A DNA stretch of 64,000 bases from Artemisia argyi (taxonomy: Eukaryota; Streptophyta; Magnoliopsida; Asterales; Asteraceae), in NCBI GenBank assembly GCA_030686995.1, contig CM060693.1, forward strand, positions 115,019,728-115,083,727, written 5' to 3'. A program made the position numbers and the translations under genes. The notes under the pieces are model-generated. The model had not been told where the DNA came from. It saw nothing but the letters and a program-made list of their open reading frames with translations, and did no database searches. The first letter of the stretch is position 1; each line of letters begins with the position of its first letter. Below, piece after piece: positions 36,931-49,093 of this stretch.

Positions 36931-38784
36931 TAACCCATGACCTTGAGTCTAGCTACAAGACTCGTAAATAAAGAAAAGCGCTTCTTGGGAGGCAACCCAT
37001 GTTTTGTGTGATTTTTATTTTGTTTGTTTGTTATTTGCTTCCGTATGCATGCTTTATTTTTATTGTTGGTAGATCATGTTTCAAAAACTAAAATAGTGAA
37101 AATACTTTATTTTGTTGTTTGGCCTAGTCTTAACTTCATCCAAAGGTATTTTTGCAAAACATAAGTGTAAAGGGAAACCCCAAATATGTTTTTAAGAAAC
37201 AAAACCGATCATGATTCTCCACAATATTAAGTGAACACGTATATTCGTATTTGTTAGAGTCAAATGCTTGTATCGAGTCATAATGATGTTTTGCAGGATT
37301 TTCCAGGAAGTAGGACCAAGTTTTTCCAGAAATTTTCCGGAAACTTAACATAAGAATTTCTGCAGGTCACTTCTGACGGCGTCACGAGTTTCCTCTTGAC
37401 GGCGTCACGTGTAAAAATCTGGAAATTTTACCATTTTTGTTTTTCTAACGGAGTCTTAAAGTTTTTGTTGAATTATTAGTTTTATAATCTCCGGGAAATC
37501 TGCAAACATCATTCCACAAGCATTATATCTTATTTTGTTTTCTTGGATTTATTAGCATATGTAGATTGTCGCCGATTTTACGCGAGGTTGCCTTGTCTGT
37601 TTTCTCTGGTTTTTACAGGTTATGTATAACAAAAAGATGATTTATATTCTGGAAGGGAAGCTTTGATTGTTCATTTTCTTGGAGGAAGATCTAACCTGGC
37701 CACCTTATTATCCATACCGAGCGAATCAGGGGAGTATTTGATTTCATTTGTTTTACTTATTTTACTTTTACATTCTTTACTTGAACATTGGGGACAATGT
37801 TCATCCTAAGTGTAAGGGGAGGGTAAAATGATGATACCTTACAGATACACTGTCGCTTGAGTTTGTTTGTTTGATGGTAGATGTGTAATAAAACTATGAG
37901 AAATACTTGTTAGTGCAATTTTAGCGCCAAATTTAAAATTTTTTACAACATTTAGGAGTGAAACTTTAGCCTTAGCAAGCGTCTCATTGATAGGAGATTG
38001 TATGACTAGCACAAAACCGTACTATTCAGAAAAATTTTCCACCCAAATATGTGAGGTTCGCCTTTAGATTTGATAGGAAAAACATTTATTATTAGTGCTT
38101 ATGAGTGTACCGGTAGCATTTAGATTCTAGAACTTGCGTTAGTGATGCATCCCGAGACCGCTAGTGAGACTACATTCGTGTAGTAGGATTTACTACATGA
38201 TAAGAGGCATTAGGATCACCCTTGTGTTAAACCCGTATCATAATTACTTGACCATTTAAGTCATATTACTTGGCTAGTTAAGTCAACTAATTTTTCCCAC
38301 ACCTTAGCGTTGTACTCATTTTTAATACACGATACCCCTAGTACACCCCTCCGAGCCTATATTTTCGTTTCTAACTTTAAGCATCTTACTTAAAGGAAGA
38401 ATTTGTTACACCCCACTTAAATGTACACCCAAATCGCCTTAGCCTTCCGTGTATGCACTCATCTTTATTGCATTATTGTTATTTGTTAAACCCTTAGTTA
38501 ATTATCTAATTGATTACATGGTTGCTAAGTCGAGTCATATCCTTGTACATATTGTTTTGGGACGATTGGGACTCATGGATAAAGTACTTATTTTATGGAG
38601 TAATGGGGAAGAACATCATTTATTACCCCCATATGTACGTTAATCTTAAAAGTACTCCAAGTGTTTTGATTTTCTTAATTCGAGTCATTAGATTAGTTGA
38701 TTGTAAAGTATGTAAAAATTCAAGTGTAAGGGAAATGTTCATCCCCTACGATGTATTATTTTAGATAGTAGGGTAAGAGTGTAT

Positions 38785-38820
<36 letters not shown>

Positions 38821-39404
38821 GAAAAAAAAAATAGAAAAAGAAAATAGAAAAAAACATACGGACTACCATCCCGTTTCATTCTATGTTCATTTTATTTTTT
38901 TGTTCTTTTTGATTTATTAGCATCAGTCGAGTCTAGTCTTGGCTTAGCAACGCCTTATTGTACATGTAATTAACCAAGATTGTTAACTCGCCACCAGTAA
39001 AGACTGCCTATATCCAACAAAACCGTGTATTCCATATCCCTACACCTAACGTTACAACCCTTTAAAAGACCTCTTTGATAGTTTATCCTAGGTGCTTACG
39101 CCATGTGGTGGAGGTTTGATCCTTTCGCAAGCCTATGGTAATCTATTTTGCTATGACAGGTAGTGAGAGATATTTTCCGTTTCCATATTGTGATATTACT
39201 TTATTACACCCGAAAGATGTGAGTATCTAAACACTATTTGTGAGGTGCTAGTGTATGACCTCCGTGGTTGTCTTTGGTCTTTAGTGGAACGATTATTTGT
39301 TGTAATTACTATTATATTAGTGTTAAATGACCCCTAACTTGTATTTTGATTAGAATAAAAGCGCATTTGCTTGAGGACAAGCAAATCTTAAGTGTAAGGG
39401 TATA
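36931..39404 (+). other. non-coding 3' region of Gypsy copy 1 with hairpins and purine tracts
   Basis: About 2.5 kb conserved in copy 2 (60226-62698). Landmarks: CTTGGGAGGCAACCCATG at about 36986-37003; TGACGGCGTCA twice at 37374-37410; hairpin ACATTG-GGGA-CAATGT at about 37783-37798 followed by AAGTGTAAGGGGAGGG; AAGTGTAAGGG again near 38722; A-run at 38786-38816; hairpin ATTTGCTTG-AGGA-CAAGCAAAT at 39365-39386 followed by AAGTGTAAGGG and the LTR. No ORF worth calling. Confidence 0.7.
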
Positions 39405-40809
39405 TGATGAGGCGAAAAATGAACCACTTTTAGGGGGTCATTTAAGCCCGGAATTTAATTTATTTGATCAAATATTGCCCTAAATCGTTCCTTTTGTGAT
39501 TCTAGGTACTTTGGGAGTGAATTCTGGAAAAGGAAGCAATTCGGACGTTTTTGGAGCATAAAAGTGAAGAAAACGGCAAAGACTTAATTTTCCATGCTGA
39601 GAACAGTACCTGATGGCGTCAAGAAGAAAATCATGACGACGTCAAGAGTAAAATCCATGACGACCCAGTGAAAACCTGAAGGCGTCACAACAAAGGCGTC
39701 AAGACTATTTTTGGTGACGGCCTGCATAAGGAGTACACATGACGGCGTCAGACCCAGATCTAGGCAGTCCGATAAACTATTTGGCGGCGAGATGACGGCG
39801 TCAGAATTTTGTTCTTGACGCCGTCACCTATCAGAATCTATATATAGTTTTCTATTTTTCATTCATAAAAGAGGAACTTGTGTGGAGAATACTAGGGCCG
39901 AACTTTGTAAACCCTAGGTCGTATTTTACAGTATTTTCAAGGGTTTTCACCCCTTGAATCCTTTCATGTTCAATTAAGATAAGTCTTCTTTCAATTCATT
40001 CAATATGTCTATGTGTTGTTTGAATATATCTTATGCTTGTCTTGATTTCAACATGCTAGGCTAGATCTATCTTGTGTTTGCTTAAATGTAATGAAACCTA
40101 GATGTTAATTATGTGTTGATTACTTGTTTATGGTTGTAATGGATGAATGATTTCAATGTTAGGCTTAAGAAAACTGGCAGATCTCCACTGTGTAACATGC
40201 TTGAACGTCTTAGGAAACATGAACCGATGTGTACTAGGTTTTATTGGTTGTATTTAATGCATGAACAAATTCTAATGATCCCATGTTAGGAGCTTCTTAG
40301 CTGGCTCGACATAGGAGTGAAGTAGGCGCTTATAGGATTGGGGAAGTAAGTACGCCACCCCATGAATGGTATTAAGGAATACAATCCGTCATCCACGCAA
40401 CTGTAACAAGTAATTAACATGTAAAAGATATCTAGGGAGTAGTGAAATCTAAGTAAACACAATTCTCCCATATATTGCTCACAACTCTAGTATAATATAG
40501 TTTATTTTGATTTTTAGTATTTTATTTTGATTGCATCTTAGTAATTGGGTTAGTTGACTAGCAACTAATTCCGCCCAACTCCTTCAAACCCGAGATTTTT
40601 AATTGCTTTTATAAAAACTAAAAAATACAAAAAGAATCATCCCTCATCTATAGACCTAGTCTTTAGGTTTTCTAATCCTAGCTGAACGATCAATCCCCCG
40701 GTACTTGTCATTATACTATACTACATCGATCAGGTACACTGCCTGGTGGGGGTTGTAAGCTTCTCGAGATCCCTTGAGTGGTAAAGCCTGGTGCAATCCC
40801 TACGCATCA
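39405..40809 (+). repeat. 3' LTR of Gypsy copy 1
   Basis: 1405 bp, starts TGATGAGGCG, ends CTACGCATCA. Followed by TSD CAGTA. Confidence 0.92.
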
Positions 40810-40814
40810 CAGTA

Positions 40815-41309
40815 TTTATACACGCCAGGAGAGTAGGCGACGGTCCGTTATCTATGGGACAATCCTTTATCACTAAAGGACCTTCAGCCATTTAAGGGAC
40901 CGTCCTGACAGACACTCCTCTTTTTGTCCTGACGTGGTAAATGTTTATCTGGGGAAAACGTTTATTGATTTGAGCGGGAAATATAGTTGTTACTCAATTT
41001 GAATTTTGAATATATTTTCCTAATAAACATTTCTTTAAAAACACAAAAATACTTTTGTAAAAATGTTTTGTCATACATAAAAATGTAATGTTTAGTGAAA
41101 ATAATATTTTTGATCACTCTACTAGTGTCGATATTGAGTTTGTTCATACCTGAAGTGACGTTGTAGTAGATACGTTAAGTAAACGAGTTTTCTCGTCCAA
41201 AAACTTATTAACCGTAAGTTTACGTATCGTGTAATCATATTTTGTGATTATCAAAACATGTAGAGACCGAATAATGCAAATAACGTTTTAGACATTATTT
41301 GTATTAACA
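40815..41309 (-). repeat. 5' LTR of outermost element, part 2
   Basis: Resumes with TTTATACACGCC exactly where the intact LTR at 590 continues after its CAGTA. Holds the GACGGTCC / GGGACCGTCC module (40843-40905). Confidence 0.92.
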
Positions 41310-41314
41310 AAACA

Positions 41315-41900
41315 CATCCCAAGCAACAAAAGGTTCTCTCTCACATTTAGTGCCAAGAGATGATCCAAAGTTCTTGCAAATTTTGACACCAGCTCCCTAA
41401 TGAACCACTATATATTGTTGAAATCACCTGAAACAACAATGGTGAATACTGTTAGCACTAATGAACCACTATAATAGTAAAGATTTAAGGGTATTTATGC
41501 TATTGAAATTTGTGTTCCTTCAACGGTTCTACTATAGCAACAAATAAACCAATCAAAACTCTGTGACTTATCAATAATATTATTATTTATGACTTCCAAA
41601 CACATAATCAGTTTTGCAAACACAATCTCAAGAATATTTATATTCAAGAGAAACGTAATCAGTATCCCAAACACTATCCCAGACAACATCACTAAATATC
41701 AAACATCGAGTTAAAGAGATTTAAAAAGTTTCAGATGGCGTTAATTACTTTTCAATCAGCAGAAATGAGATCTTCATTATTGATTAGAAGTTTCATTTAG
41801 GTTAACAGGTTAAGTGACACATTGATATCTTTTTCTTTTTATAAGAAATTTGATTACGTAGTATTATATATACATAACCACGAAAGTAAGAAAAATGAAA
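41315..41900. other. right flank of the nest, nothing recognised
   Basis: Non-repetitive-looking AT-rich DNA after the AAACA duplication. No ORF or repeat recognised. Confidence 0.4.
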
Positions 41901-41904
41901 GGCA

Positions 41905-42760
41905 AGAGAAGCAAACCTGTAAAAGAAGTGTGCAAGTTGGACATTCTACCTCTTCCATTTGCGCATCAGCAACATGGGATTTCAATTTTGTATAGTTCAA
42001 ATTAATTTTGTTAGTAACCAAATTAAGTATCTGATACAATGATGCGCACTGCATTAGTAATTTCAATCGGAGGGTACTTACTAGCTGTTTCTTTTCGCTT
42101 TTCCATCTCATCCTGTCATCTAGAAACAAATGAGCAAAGATATAATATCTTGACTGTGTTTGGCTATATTATAGGAGATATACATTAACAACCAATTCCT
42201 CCTCTGCTACATCATATGCATGAAGCACATGGCTTCTCATAGGGAGATAGACATTGTGAAAATGCAATCATTATCCTCCGGAGCCAATTTTTCAGTAGAA
42301 ACCTGCATGTATAAACTTACAAATATTGTATAAACCCACAAATATACTAACCCATTATTTTTTACAGACGAATTGAGATGTCACATGTATGTTATTTCAT
42401 TGTAAAATAGAAGAGTCATCGAGTGACTTAGTATTAATTATTAATATCATGTACCTTCAGTCACACAGTTTAAAGGTTGAATACTTTCATGGGAACTGGG
42501 ACCTCCTTGCTGCTAGCTGTTACTGGTATCTGTTACAAAGATACAACAGCAAATTGAGGACAAAGGCATAAGAAAGGTAAACTACTGGAATATGATGAAA
42601 ATGGCTCATATCAATTAAAAGAAGTATCACATACATTCTTTTGTTTAGTTTCCAAGCTGTAGAACAGGTATACAGTGCTTTCAAAGGAATTTGACTCTAA
42701 GCCTTAGTTTGTTCACTTTCATCAGGCATCACAATAGGCACCTAAACACCAGTTGATGAA
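41905..42760 (-). pseudogene. decayed host gene fragment, exon-like patches
   Basis: Minus-sense coding-like patches bounded by AG/GT signals: about 42670-42740 (PIVMPDESEQTKA, stop, SQIPLKALY), 42455-42520 (ending VTEG with a GT donor), 42190-42290 (PEDNDCIFTMSI, then a frame change into RSHVLHAYDVAEEELVV), 42083-42125 (DRMRWKSEKKQL, acceptor TTTCTAG, donor GTAAGT) and 41917-41990 (ADAQMEEVECPTCTLLLQ then GT). Stops and a frameshift suggest a pseudogene or gene fragment. I do not recognise the family. Confidence 0.35.
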
Positions 42761-42769
42761 CATTACATG

Positions 42770-44130
42770 TAATGAGAACCTACCTGAAATGTTTAAAAGG
42801 AAATGTAGTAAGGAAATCCAAAGTGCCAACAGTTTGGAAGCGAAAGGATTTCCTATATCCCATAGTACAATTCACAAGTCATGGTATAATGGTTAGTGAT
42901 TATAAAAGAAATCAAAATATCATTGGCTTAGGTACTAAATCCTCAATCTTGTTGACTTTAACAAACATTCAAACATGCTACATTTCAATTTCAAATTCGA
43001 ATCGATACTTTTGACTTTCAGCTCTAAAAATGTTCTATTTGTCAGATATCTGTTGATTGGTTAGTCAAAATATAAGTAGACATTTCATAAAACATGTTAA
43101 GTGTAAAATAAAACTTATATATAGAAAATAATCGTAATAGCTAAAGGATAATCTAAAGATTAAATGACCATGAATTAGATTTAGTAAAAGATATACCGAG
43201 TAGAATATTATGAATGATCTATGTGAAGTATCATCTTTGTAAGAATCATATAAGTGCTATCATTTACGTCCCACCTTTGAAGAATAAACAAAACGAACAA
43301 ATTGAAAATCTTACTTTTTTACAACAAATAAATTCATAATAGGCAATTGATAAGTCACCAATAATCAAAAGAATGAAACCACAAAATCTCATTTACCGGA
43401 TTTGAATCGGGTGAATTGTGACTAATTGTGAAGAATCGTGTAGAGGAAGAATGCCTATTATTTGATTAAAAGGCATATGAGGTGGGTCAATTCATTTTAT
43501 AAAATGTGGGTTCAAATTAATTTTTACTTTGTTTGATCCATTATAAATTCCATACCTTTCTCATTAATCAACTGATCTTTTGATGAAAGCAACAATCTTT
43601 ATCTCATAAAACCTTTAAAATCAACCAAGAAATCAATCTTGCCAACACCCTTGTATCAATTAGTCCAAATCCTATGAAACCATCAACTTAAAACCATAGA
43701 AAAAAATATACATCAGACAAATTATAAAATATATTATAAATAGGATGGAAAAACAATTAGATTAAAATTGAAACCCTAAAAATAGTTTTACTATGAATCG
43801 GTGCTTACCAAATCTTCCATGTTGACAACATACAAACTGCATACAAATCACTCGCACACGGATGTAACCAAAACATTTTCTTGTTTATGGTTGAATCGGT
43901 ATAGCATAGAAGAATGAGGGAAAGGATTTGAATTGAATGTGATATGGTTTGGTATAATTGTGATTTGTATGTGATTTGAAAATCTTGGAGAATTAATGGT
44001 AGAGTTGAAACTGCCGATTTTGCTTTAATTATAGTTAAATCGTATAGAAGGAGGCTCGAATGATGAAGCTAAAGAGATGTAGTACCTTCCAAAAATACCG
44101 TAAAATATGGTGCAAGACGCATCAGATTTT
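42770..44130. other. intergenic, nothing recognised
   Basis: AT-rich. Short frames only, none with recognisable protein sequence or repeat structure. Confidence 0.4.
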
Positions 44131-46240
44131 TTAATGTAGGGCATGCTTTCAGGGACTTGTACAGAACTCCATTTTATTAGGATAAATAGATGGCAAGAAG
44201 TTTTTTTGACTCCTTCCTGATGCCAAAGGGTACAAACTTGTCCTTTATTACCCTTATCCCGAAGGTAGTTAACCCAATAAATATAAAGGACTTTCGTCCA
44301 ATTTCTTTAATTTGCATGCAATACAAAATCATTGTGAAGATCTTAGCCAACAGGTTAGCTAAAGTTGTTGATAAAGTGGTAATCATGAGCACTGGCGTTC
44401 ATCTTGGGTAGGAAAATTCTCGACGGTCCAATTATGCTAAATGAGGTAATGGCGTGGTACAAAAAGAGTAACCAGAAACTTATGATATTTAAAGTTTATT
44501 TTGAAAAAGCTTTTGACATCGTAATTGGGAAGTTTCTTGACCATATGCTAACGAGTATTGGGTTTGGTATTAAATGGCGGCTTGGATTAAGTCCTGTTTA
44601 CAATCGAGTCATGTTTACAATTGGCTCTGTTCTTGTTAGTGGGAGCCCGTTGTCTCTGGCTTAAGACAGGGTGACCCTTTAAGCCCATTCTTATTCATAA
44701 TTATTATGTAAGGCATACATCTAGCGTTAAACAATGCGGTTGATACAGACGACGGAGTGTCTTTATTATATCCGAATGGAATAGACCAGATATGGACAAA
44801 GGTAGGTGATTCTTGATTGAATATATCCCATCTTTTTTAAGCGGAGGATGTCGTTATTATATCCGAATGGAATAGACAAGATATGAACAATATAATTCGA
44901 GTGTTGCAGGTTTTTTTATCTTGCATAAGGTCTCAAACATAATATAGCGAAATCAAATGTGTATGTGATCGGAATGTCTTCGGGTGAAATTGAAGACATG
45001 GCTCATGCCACCGGTTGTGCACTAGGTATTGTTCCATTTACTTATCTTAGATTGCCGATTGTTTCCAATATGAATTTGATGGCAAATTGGCTGCTTATGA
45101 TTGATCATTTTGGTGGTAAACTATCAACTTAGAAAGAAAATTTGTTGTCAATCGGCGGTCGTTTAACACTGAGAAAGCATTGTTAGGGAGCCTTGGCATA
45201 TACTACATCCTAATTTTCTAATGCCCGAAATCCGTTCTTAGGACTTTACAATCTATTTCGGCCTCTTTCTTTTGGGGGTGGCAGTGGAGATCAAAACAAG
45301 ATATTGTGGATTAAATGGGATAATATTCTGGCCTCGATAAAGGTAGTTCAGTTATCGGGAGTTTGTAAGTGTTTAATCTCGCTCTCATCCAAAAATGGAG
45401 ATGGCAGTTCGTTAATAGTCCGGATTCTCTTTGGGCTCGTGTGATAAAAGCTATTCATGGGGTTGATGCGGTTATGGATTTGAAAGGGTGCAAAAGTAGA
45501 GGTATATGGGCGAACATTGTAGCCTCGTATTCTATATTACATGCTAGAGAGATCATTTCGTTACACACATTACAACATAAGGTGAGTAATGGTTTGTCTA
45601 TTATTTTTTGAAAGGATAATTGGATAGGAAATGGCCTTTGAATTTGAGATATAACATATTGTTTCACTTAGATTCTAATGCAAATTGCTTATTATCGGAG
45701 TGGATCTCTAATGATAATTGGTCTTGGAATTGGAACAAAGAAAGCTTAGGAAGTCGAAACGAAGAAGCTTTGAAGGCAATGATTTCAGAAGTAGAAGCAG
45801 GTCACGTTAATGTAAGTAGTCTTCCAGATTCTTGGCAATGGAACATTGCCCTTGATGGCGTTTTTTCAGTGCATGATACGAGACTTCATGTTGATAATTT
45901 CCTCCGCCCGTCTCTAAACCCAAGTACTAGGAGGTCTAACTTATTACCTCGAAAGGTAAATATTTTCATTAAGCGTACTTTTGGATAGATTACCGAATCG
46001 TTTAAATTCTATCTTCGCGGGGTCTAGAGATTATGTCCATCACGTGTCCTTCTTGCAATGTGGGTTTGGAATCAAATTATCACATCTTCTTTGGCTGTGA
46101 TACGGCTATCAATATATGGAGGCTTATTCGCTTGTGGATTGATGTTAGTATGCCTTCTTTCTCTTCGTGTTTGGAATGGTTACAACGGATCGATGATTGG
46201 AGAGCAATAAAGGATTCTAAAGATCGTGTGTATGTTATTA

Positions 46241-46531
46241 GAGCATCCACTATGGTGGTTTAAGACTAGGTTCAAAAAATTATGAAGAGGTTTAAAATAT
46301 ATATGTACCATAGTGAAAAACTATTTCAAGTCTAGGTGGCATGAAAAGATCTAGGATTTTGAAAAGGTTTATAAATTAATGCATTGTATAAGTTGACAAT
46401 TTTATAAACCTATTAAAAGTTTTATCTATAGTGAGAATAGGTTTATAGCATAAAAAGGTTTGTAAATTAATAACATTTCATGAGGTGGCAATTTTATAAA
46501 CCTTTTAAAAGGTTCATCATAGTGGATGCCC
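46241..46531. mobile_element. MITE (PIF/Harbinger-type) inside the LINE
   Basis: 291 bp with inverted ends GAGCATCCACTATGGTG / ATAGTGGATGCCC and TTA target duplication (46238-46240, 46532-46534). Removing it with one TTA rejoins the LINE reading frame. Internal repeats of AAAGGTTTATAAATTAA type. The 3-bp TTA duplication points to PIF/Harbinger (Tourist-like). Confidence 0.85.
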
Positions 46532-46541
46532 TTACTACGGC

Positions 46542-46641
46542 TTCTTTGTGGCTATTGTGGCTGTATCGAAATAGTCACTTTTAATTCTCACCCTAAGAAG
46601 AAAAGTGACATTTTCGATACAGCCACAATAGCCACAAAGAA
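46542..46641. repeat. 41-bp inverted repeat (hairpin) in the LINE
   Basis: Arms 46542-46582 and 46601-46641 match with 2-3 mismatches, spacer 18 bp. The right arm is bordered on both sides by AAGAAGAAAAGTGACATTTT, so an inverted copy of upstream LINE sequence was spliced in between two copies of a direct repeat. Confidence 0.85.
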
Positions 46642-46817
46642 CTAAGAAGAAAAGTGACATTTTAGATACTATTCGCATGTTTTCTTTTTCTTAGCTTAAA
46701 TACAGAGGACGTAAAGTGCCTTGCTGGACTCTTGGCTAAACAATCCTTTGTATTCTTTCTTCTAGCTCCTTGCTAGAGAGTTTTTTCTTTAATGCAATTC
46801 ACCGTTCAAAAAAAAAA

Positions 46818-47172
46818 TAATGATGGCAAGAGAGACAAGGCTAACAGATGTGGGCATATAACTAAACAATATCCATTCGCTCAATGGAAACTGCATCTAA
46901 ACTACACCAGATAGAGTAGTCTCAAAGTAGTATTATTCCGATATGTGCCCTTGGACTAAATAGTCGCCAGGACACAAAAAAACCTATTGGACATAGGGCA
47001 TCTATTCTCCTGTTAATCTGTAGTAATTTAGTTGTGAATTTATCTTATCTGTTGGACAATATGTACCAATGCCGAATCCAAATTTAAATTTAATCATGTG
47101 TTGTATAATATATCCTTATGTTAGCCAATGTATTATTCCAAACCAAAAATGCTATTAGAAGCAAATGATTGC

Positions 47173-47175
<3 letters not shown>
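46818..47175. other. intergenic, nothing recognised
   Basis: No ORF or repeat end recognised between the LINE tail and the T-run. Confidence 0.4.
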
Positions 47176-47176
<1 letters not shown>

Positions 47177-47213
<37 letters not shown>

Positions 47214-47330
47214 AGGTGAATTTCAACTTAGAATCGACCACCTTCGCGGAAAGCGAAGGCCCCATCGCCACCCCGCCAGACTATGTTGTCTAAACCGGGT
47301 CCACGCTGATCTCAGTACTAATGTAGGAAC
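47177..47330 (-). mobile_element. probable tRNA-derived SINE
   Basis: T-run of about 33 (47177-47209) is the poly(A) tail in minus sense. Minus-sense TGGCGGGGTGG (47268-47278) resembles a pol III A box and TGGTCGATTC (47231-47240) a B box, about 30 bp apart. Length about 150 bp. The exact 5' end and target duplication were not resolved. Confidence 0.5.
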
Positions 47331-47464
47331 ATTTGTACTGTACAAAATTACTGAATACCATGGGATCTCTATATATAGGAACTCAACTTAATCAAGTTAT
47401 CCAAAAGAGCCTGAAAATGGATAAAGAAGACAAAGGTAAAAATTTCATTAATAAAAAATGGGTA

Positions 47465-47989
47465 CTACATCAATTGACTGATTTTGCTGGACACACGATT
47501 ATAACTAGGACTCCTAGAGAATACCGAATCATCATTCTTGATGCCGAGCTTACTTGTAACAACAATATTGTCCTTTCTGAAAGACAAAGCCCTATCTTCA
47601 TCGATTTTCCCCATCCCAACACTGCAACTCCTTGGCACACTTTTCCTCGATCCATATTGTTGTCTCATATACAGTTCTAAATCTGGGCTTCTCATTGGGC
47701 TTCTCATTGGTGAGGATCTGCAGCTTGTAGGAGCACTGGAAATAGATCTCACGAGGGCGCTCTCGGTAGGTGGGTCATTATGTAATAATCTACTCGTACT
47801 CACGCTCCGGGGTAGGCGCTGACTGTTAGGTGTGTCTTCCGTGGTCATGATAGGTCTGTTAGAAGTATTAGCGAACTTGCTGACACTTTTAGCGTATAGA
47901 TCTAACGCTTTTGATATAGCTCTGATCGGTGTTTTGATGATCCAAACTACGTTCATTGACTTCTTTCGACTAGAAATTTGGTTCCTCAT
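47465..47989 (-). CDS. small Ser/Arg-rich plant protein of unknown function
   Basis: 174 codons from Met 47989 (MRNQISS); an upstream in-frame Met at 48049 adds 20 residues that look like leader sequence, so 47989 is preferred. N-terminus has WIIKTPIRAISKALDLYAKSVSKFA, the middle is Ser/Arg-rich (LPRSVSTSRLL, two MRSP units), and the C-terminal half has PRSCSVGMGKIDEDRALSF. This layout (TPIRA-KA-D-Y near the start, P-[KR]-S-[CF]-SVGMG-IDED later) matches a family of small uncharacterised plant proteins I recall from Arabidopsis and others. No stop or frameshift; a TATA box lies about 100 bp upstream. Single exon as read. Best candidate for a living host gene here. Confidence 0.7.
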   Translation of the reverse strand: MRNQISSRKKSMNVVWIIKTPIRAISKALDLYAKSVSKFANTSNRPIMTTEDTPNSQRLPRSVSTSRLLHNDPPTESALVRSISSAPTSCRSSPMRSPMRSPDLELYMRQQYGSRKSVPRSCSVGMGKIDEDRALSFRKDNIVVTSKLGIKNDDSVFSRSPSYNRVSSKISQLM

Positions 47990-48085
47990 GATCTGGATTC
48001 TCTCACAAGGCTTTGATGAAAGATATGAAAAAAATATATTGGTTAGCACAACGTTTGAATGATAATAAATTGTATATAGACAAGT

Positions 48086-48098
48086 CTATATATATAAC
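48086..48098 (-). promoter_or_regulatory. TATA box of the 47465-47989 gene
   Basis: Minus-sense TTATATATATAG, about 100 bp ahead of the preferred ATG. Position suits a 60-70 nt 5' untranslated region. Confidence 0.45.
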
Positions 48099-48245
48099 GA
48101 CGAATTTATTGAAGTGGATCAGTTCAAGGAACGATCACGGATACCGTTGATCAATTATAGAGCACACCATGTTACTATATTTCAAGCCTGCAGGCCCCAT
48201 TACCGAAGAAAACAATAGCTATTTGTTTTTTGTTATTATTTTATT

Positions 48246-48862
48246 TAGGGGCGGCAATTAAGTCGTGTTTGTGTTTATTTATTTTGGTACGCGTGTTGGC
48301 ATGTTAGTATAATCTCGACATAAACACGAATCATTTATTAATCGTGTCAAGAAACTCAAACTTAATCCGCACCTGCATAACATGCGTAACCCACATTTGA
48401 CCCGTTTAACCTATTTAATTAAATAGGTCAAGTAGTTAATAAGGTTTGTGGTTTATTGATTTAACTAGTTTAAATGTCAAAATGATATAAGAATTTTAAA
48501 TATGATAAAAATAATAGACAAATAACTATACGACAATTTTCTCAGTTATAAACGTCAATTTTTATGATATATGAGGTATAATCGTAATTCAATCGTATTA
48601 AGTACATGAAAGAATACATTTAACCTACATCCAATATAAAAAGTCATATTATATATTTTATATTTAGAATTCTTATATACTTAAACGGGTTCACGGGTTG
48701 ACCTGTTTAACTTTTACTTAACCCAAACACGACCTATTTATTAAACGGGTTAGACGGGTTGACGTGTTTTTGACCCAAACATGTTTATCCTCAACCCAAA
48801 AATGTTTAATTTCGTGTCGAGTTTGTGTCGGTTATCGTGTCGTATCGACAATTGCCCCCCTA
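48246..48862. mobile_element. MITE-like element
   Basis: Inverted ends TAGGGGCGGCAAT and ATTGCCCCCCTA (one gap), 617 bp, no ORF. The interior repeats GGGTTGAC / GACCCGTTTAAC-type sequence in both orientations. The target duplication is unclear, so the superfamily is open. Confidence 0.5.
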
Positions 48863-49088
48863 ATTTTATATCTTCAATGTAGCCATTATTTAATCATCTA
48901 TCAACCGTTTTTGACTTTTGCCAATATATGATATTGTATTTGGGTTCTCATTTAACTCGTTTAAGTTGCTTAATGAACCTCAGTCTATCTTTATATCAAT
49001 AATAGTAGTTGTGATTTTTCAAATAATTCACCTAAATCTTATTTAAACTCTACATGACTATGAAAATGTCAAATGATTCTTAGGTTAT
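48863..49088. other. intergenic, nothing recognised
   Basis: No ORF or repeat recognised. Confidence 0.4.
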
Positions 49089-49093
49089 ACTTA

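Larger units (their letters stand above)
44140..46817 (+). pseudogene. dead LINE (L1-type non-LTR retrotransposon), RT to 3' end
   Basis: Fragments of an L1-type RT in shifting frames: FITLIPKVVNPINIKDFRPI, KILANRLAKVV, FKVYFEKAFD (motif A Asp replaced by Tyr), GLRQGDPLSPFLF, then AEDVVIISEW where A-D-D is expected. Downstream is the zinc-binding reverse-transcriptase-associated region: SWQWNIALDGVFSVHDTR, CPSCNVGLESNYHIFFGCD. The copy ends in an A-run at about 46809-46817. It carries a MITE at 46241-46531 and several stops and frameshifts. Probably 5' truncated: no endonuclease domain was seen. Confidence 0.85.

Noticed and set aside
38786..38816. A-run considered as a retroposed poly(A) tail
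   Set aside because: It lies inside the Gypsy 3' region at the place where copy 2 has an (AAAT)n tract, so it is a simple repeat of the element.
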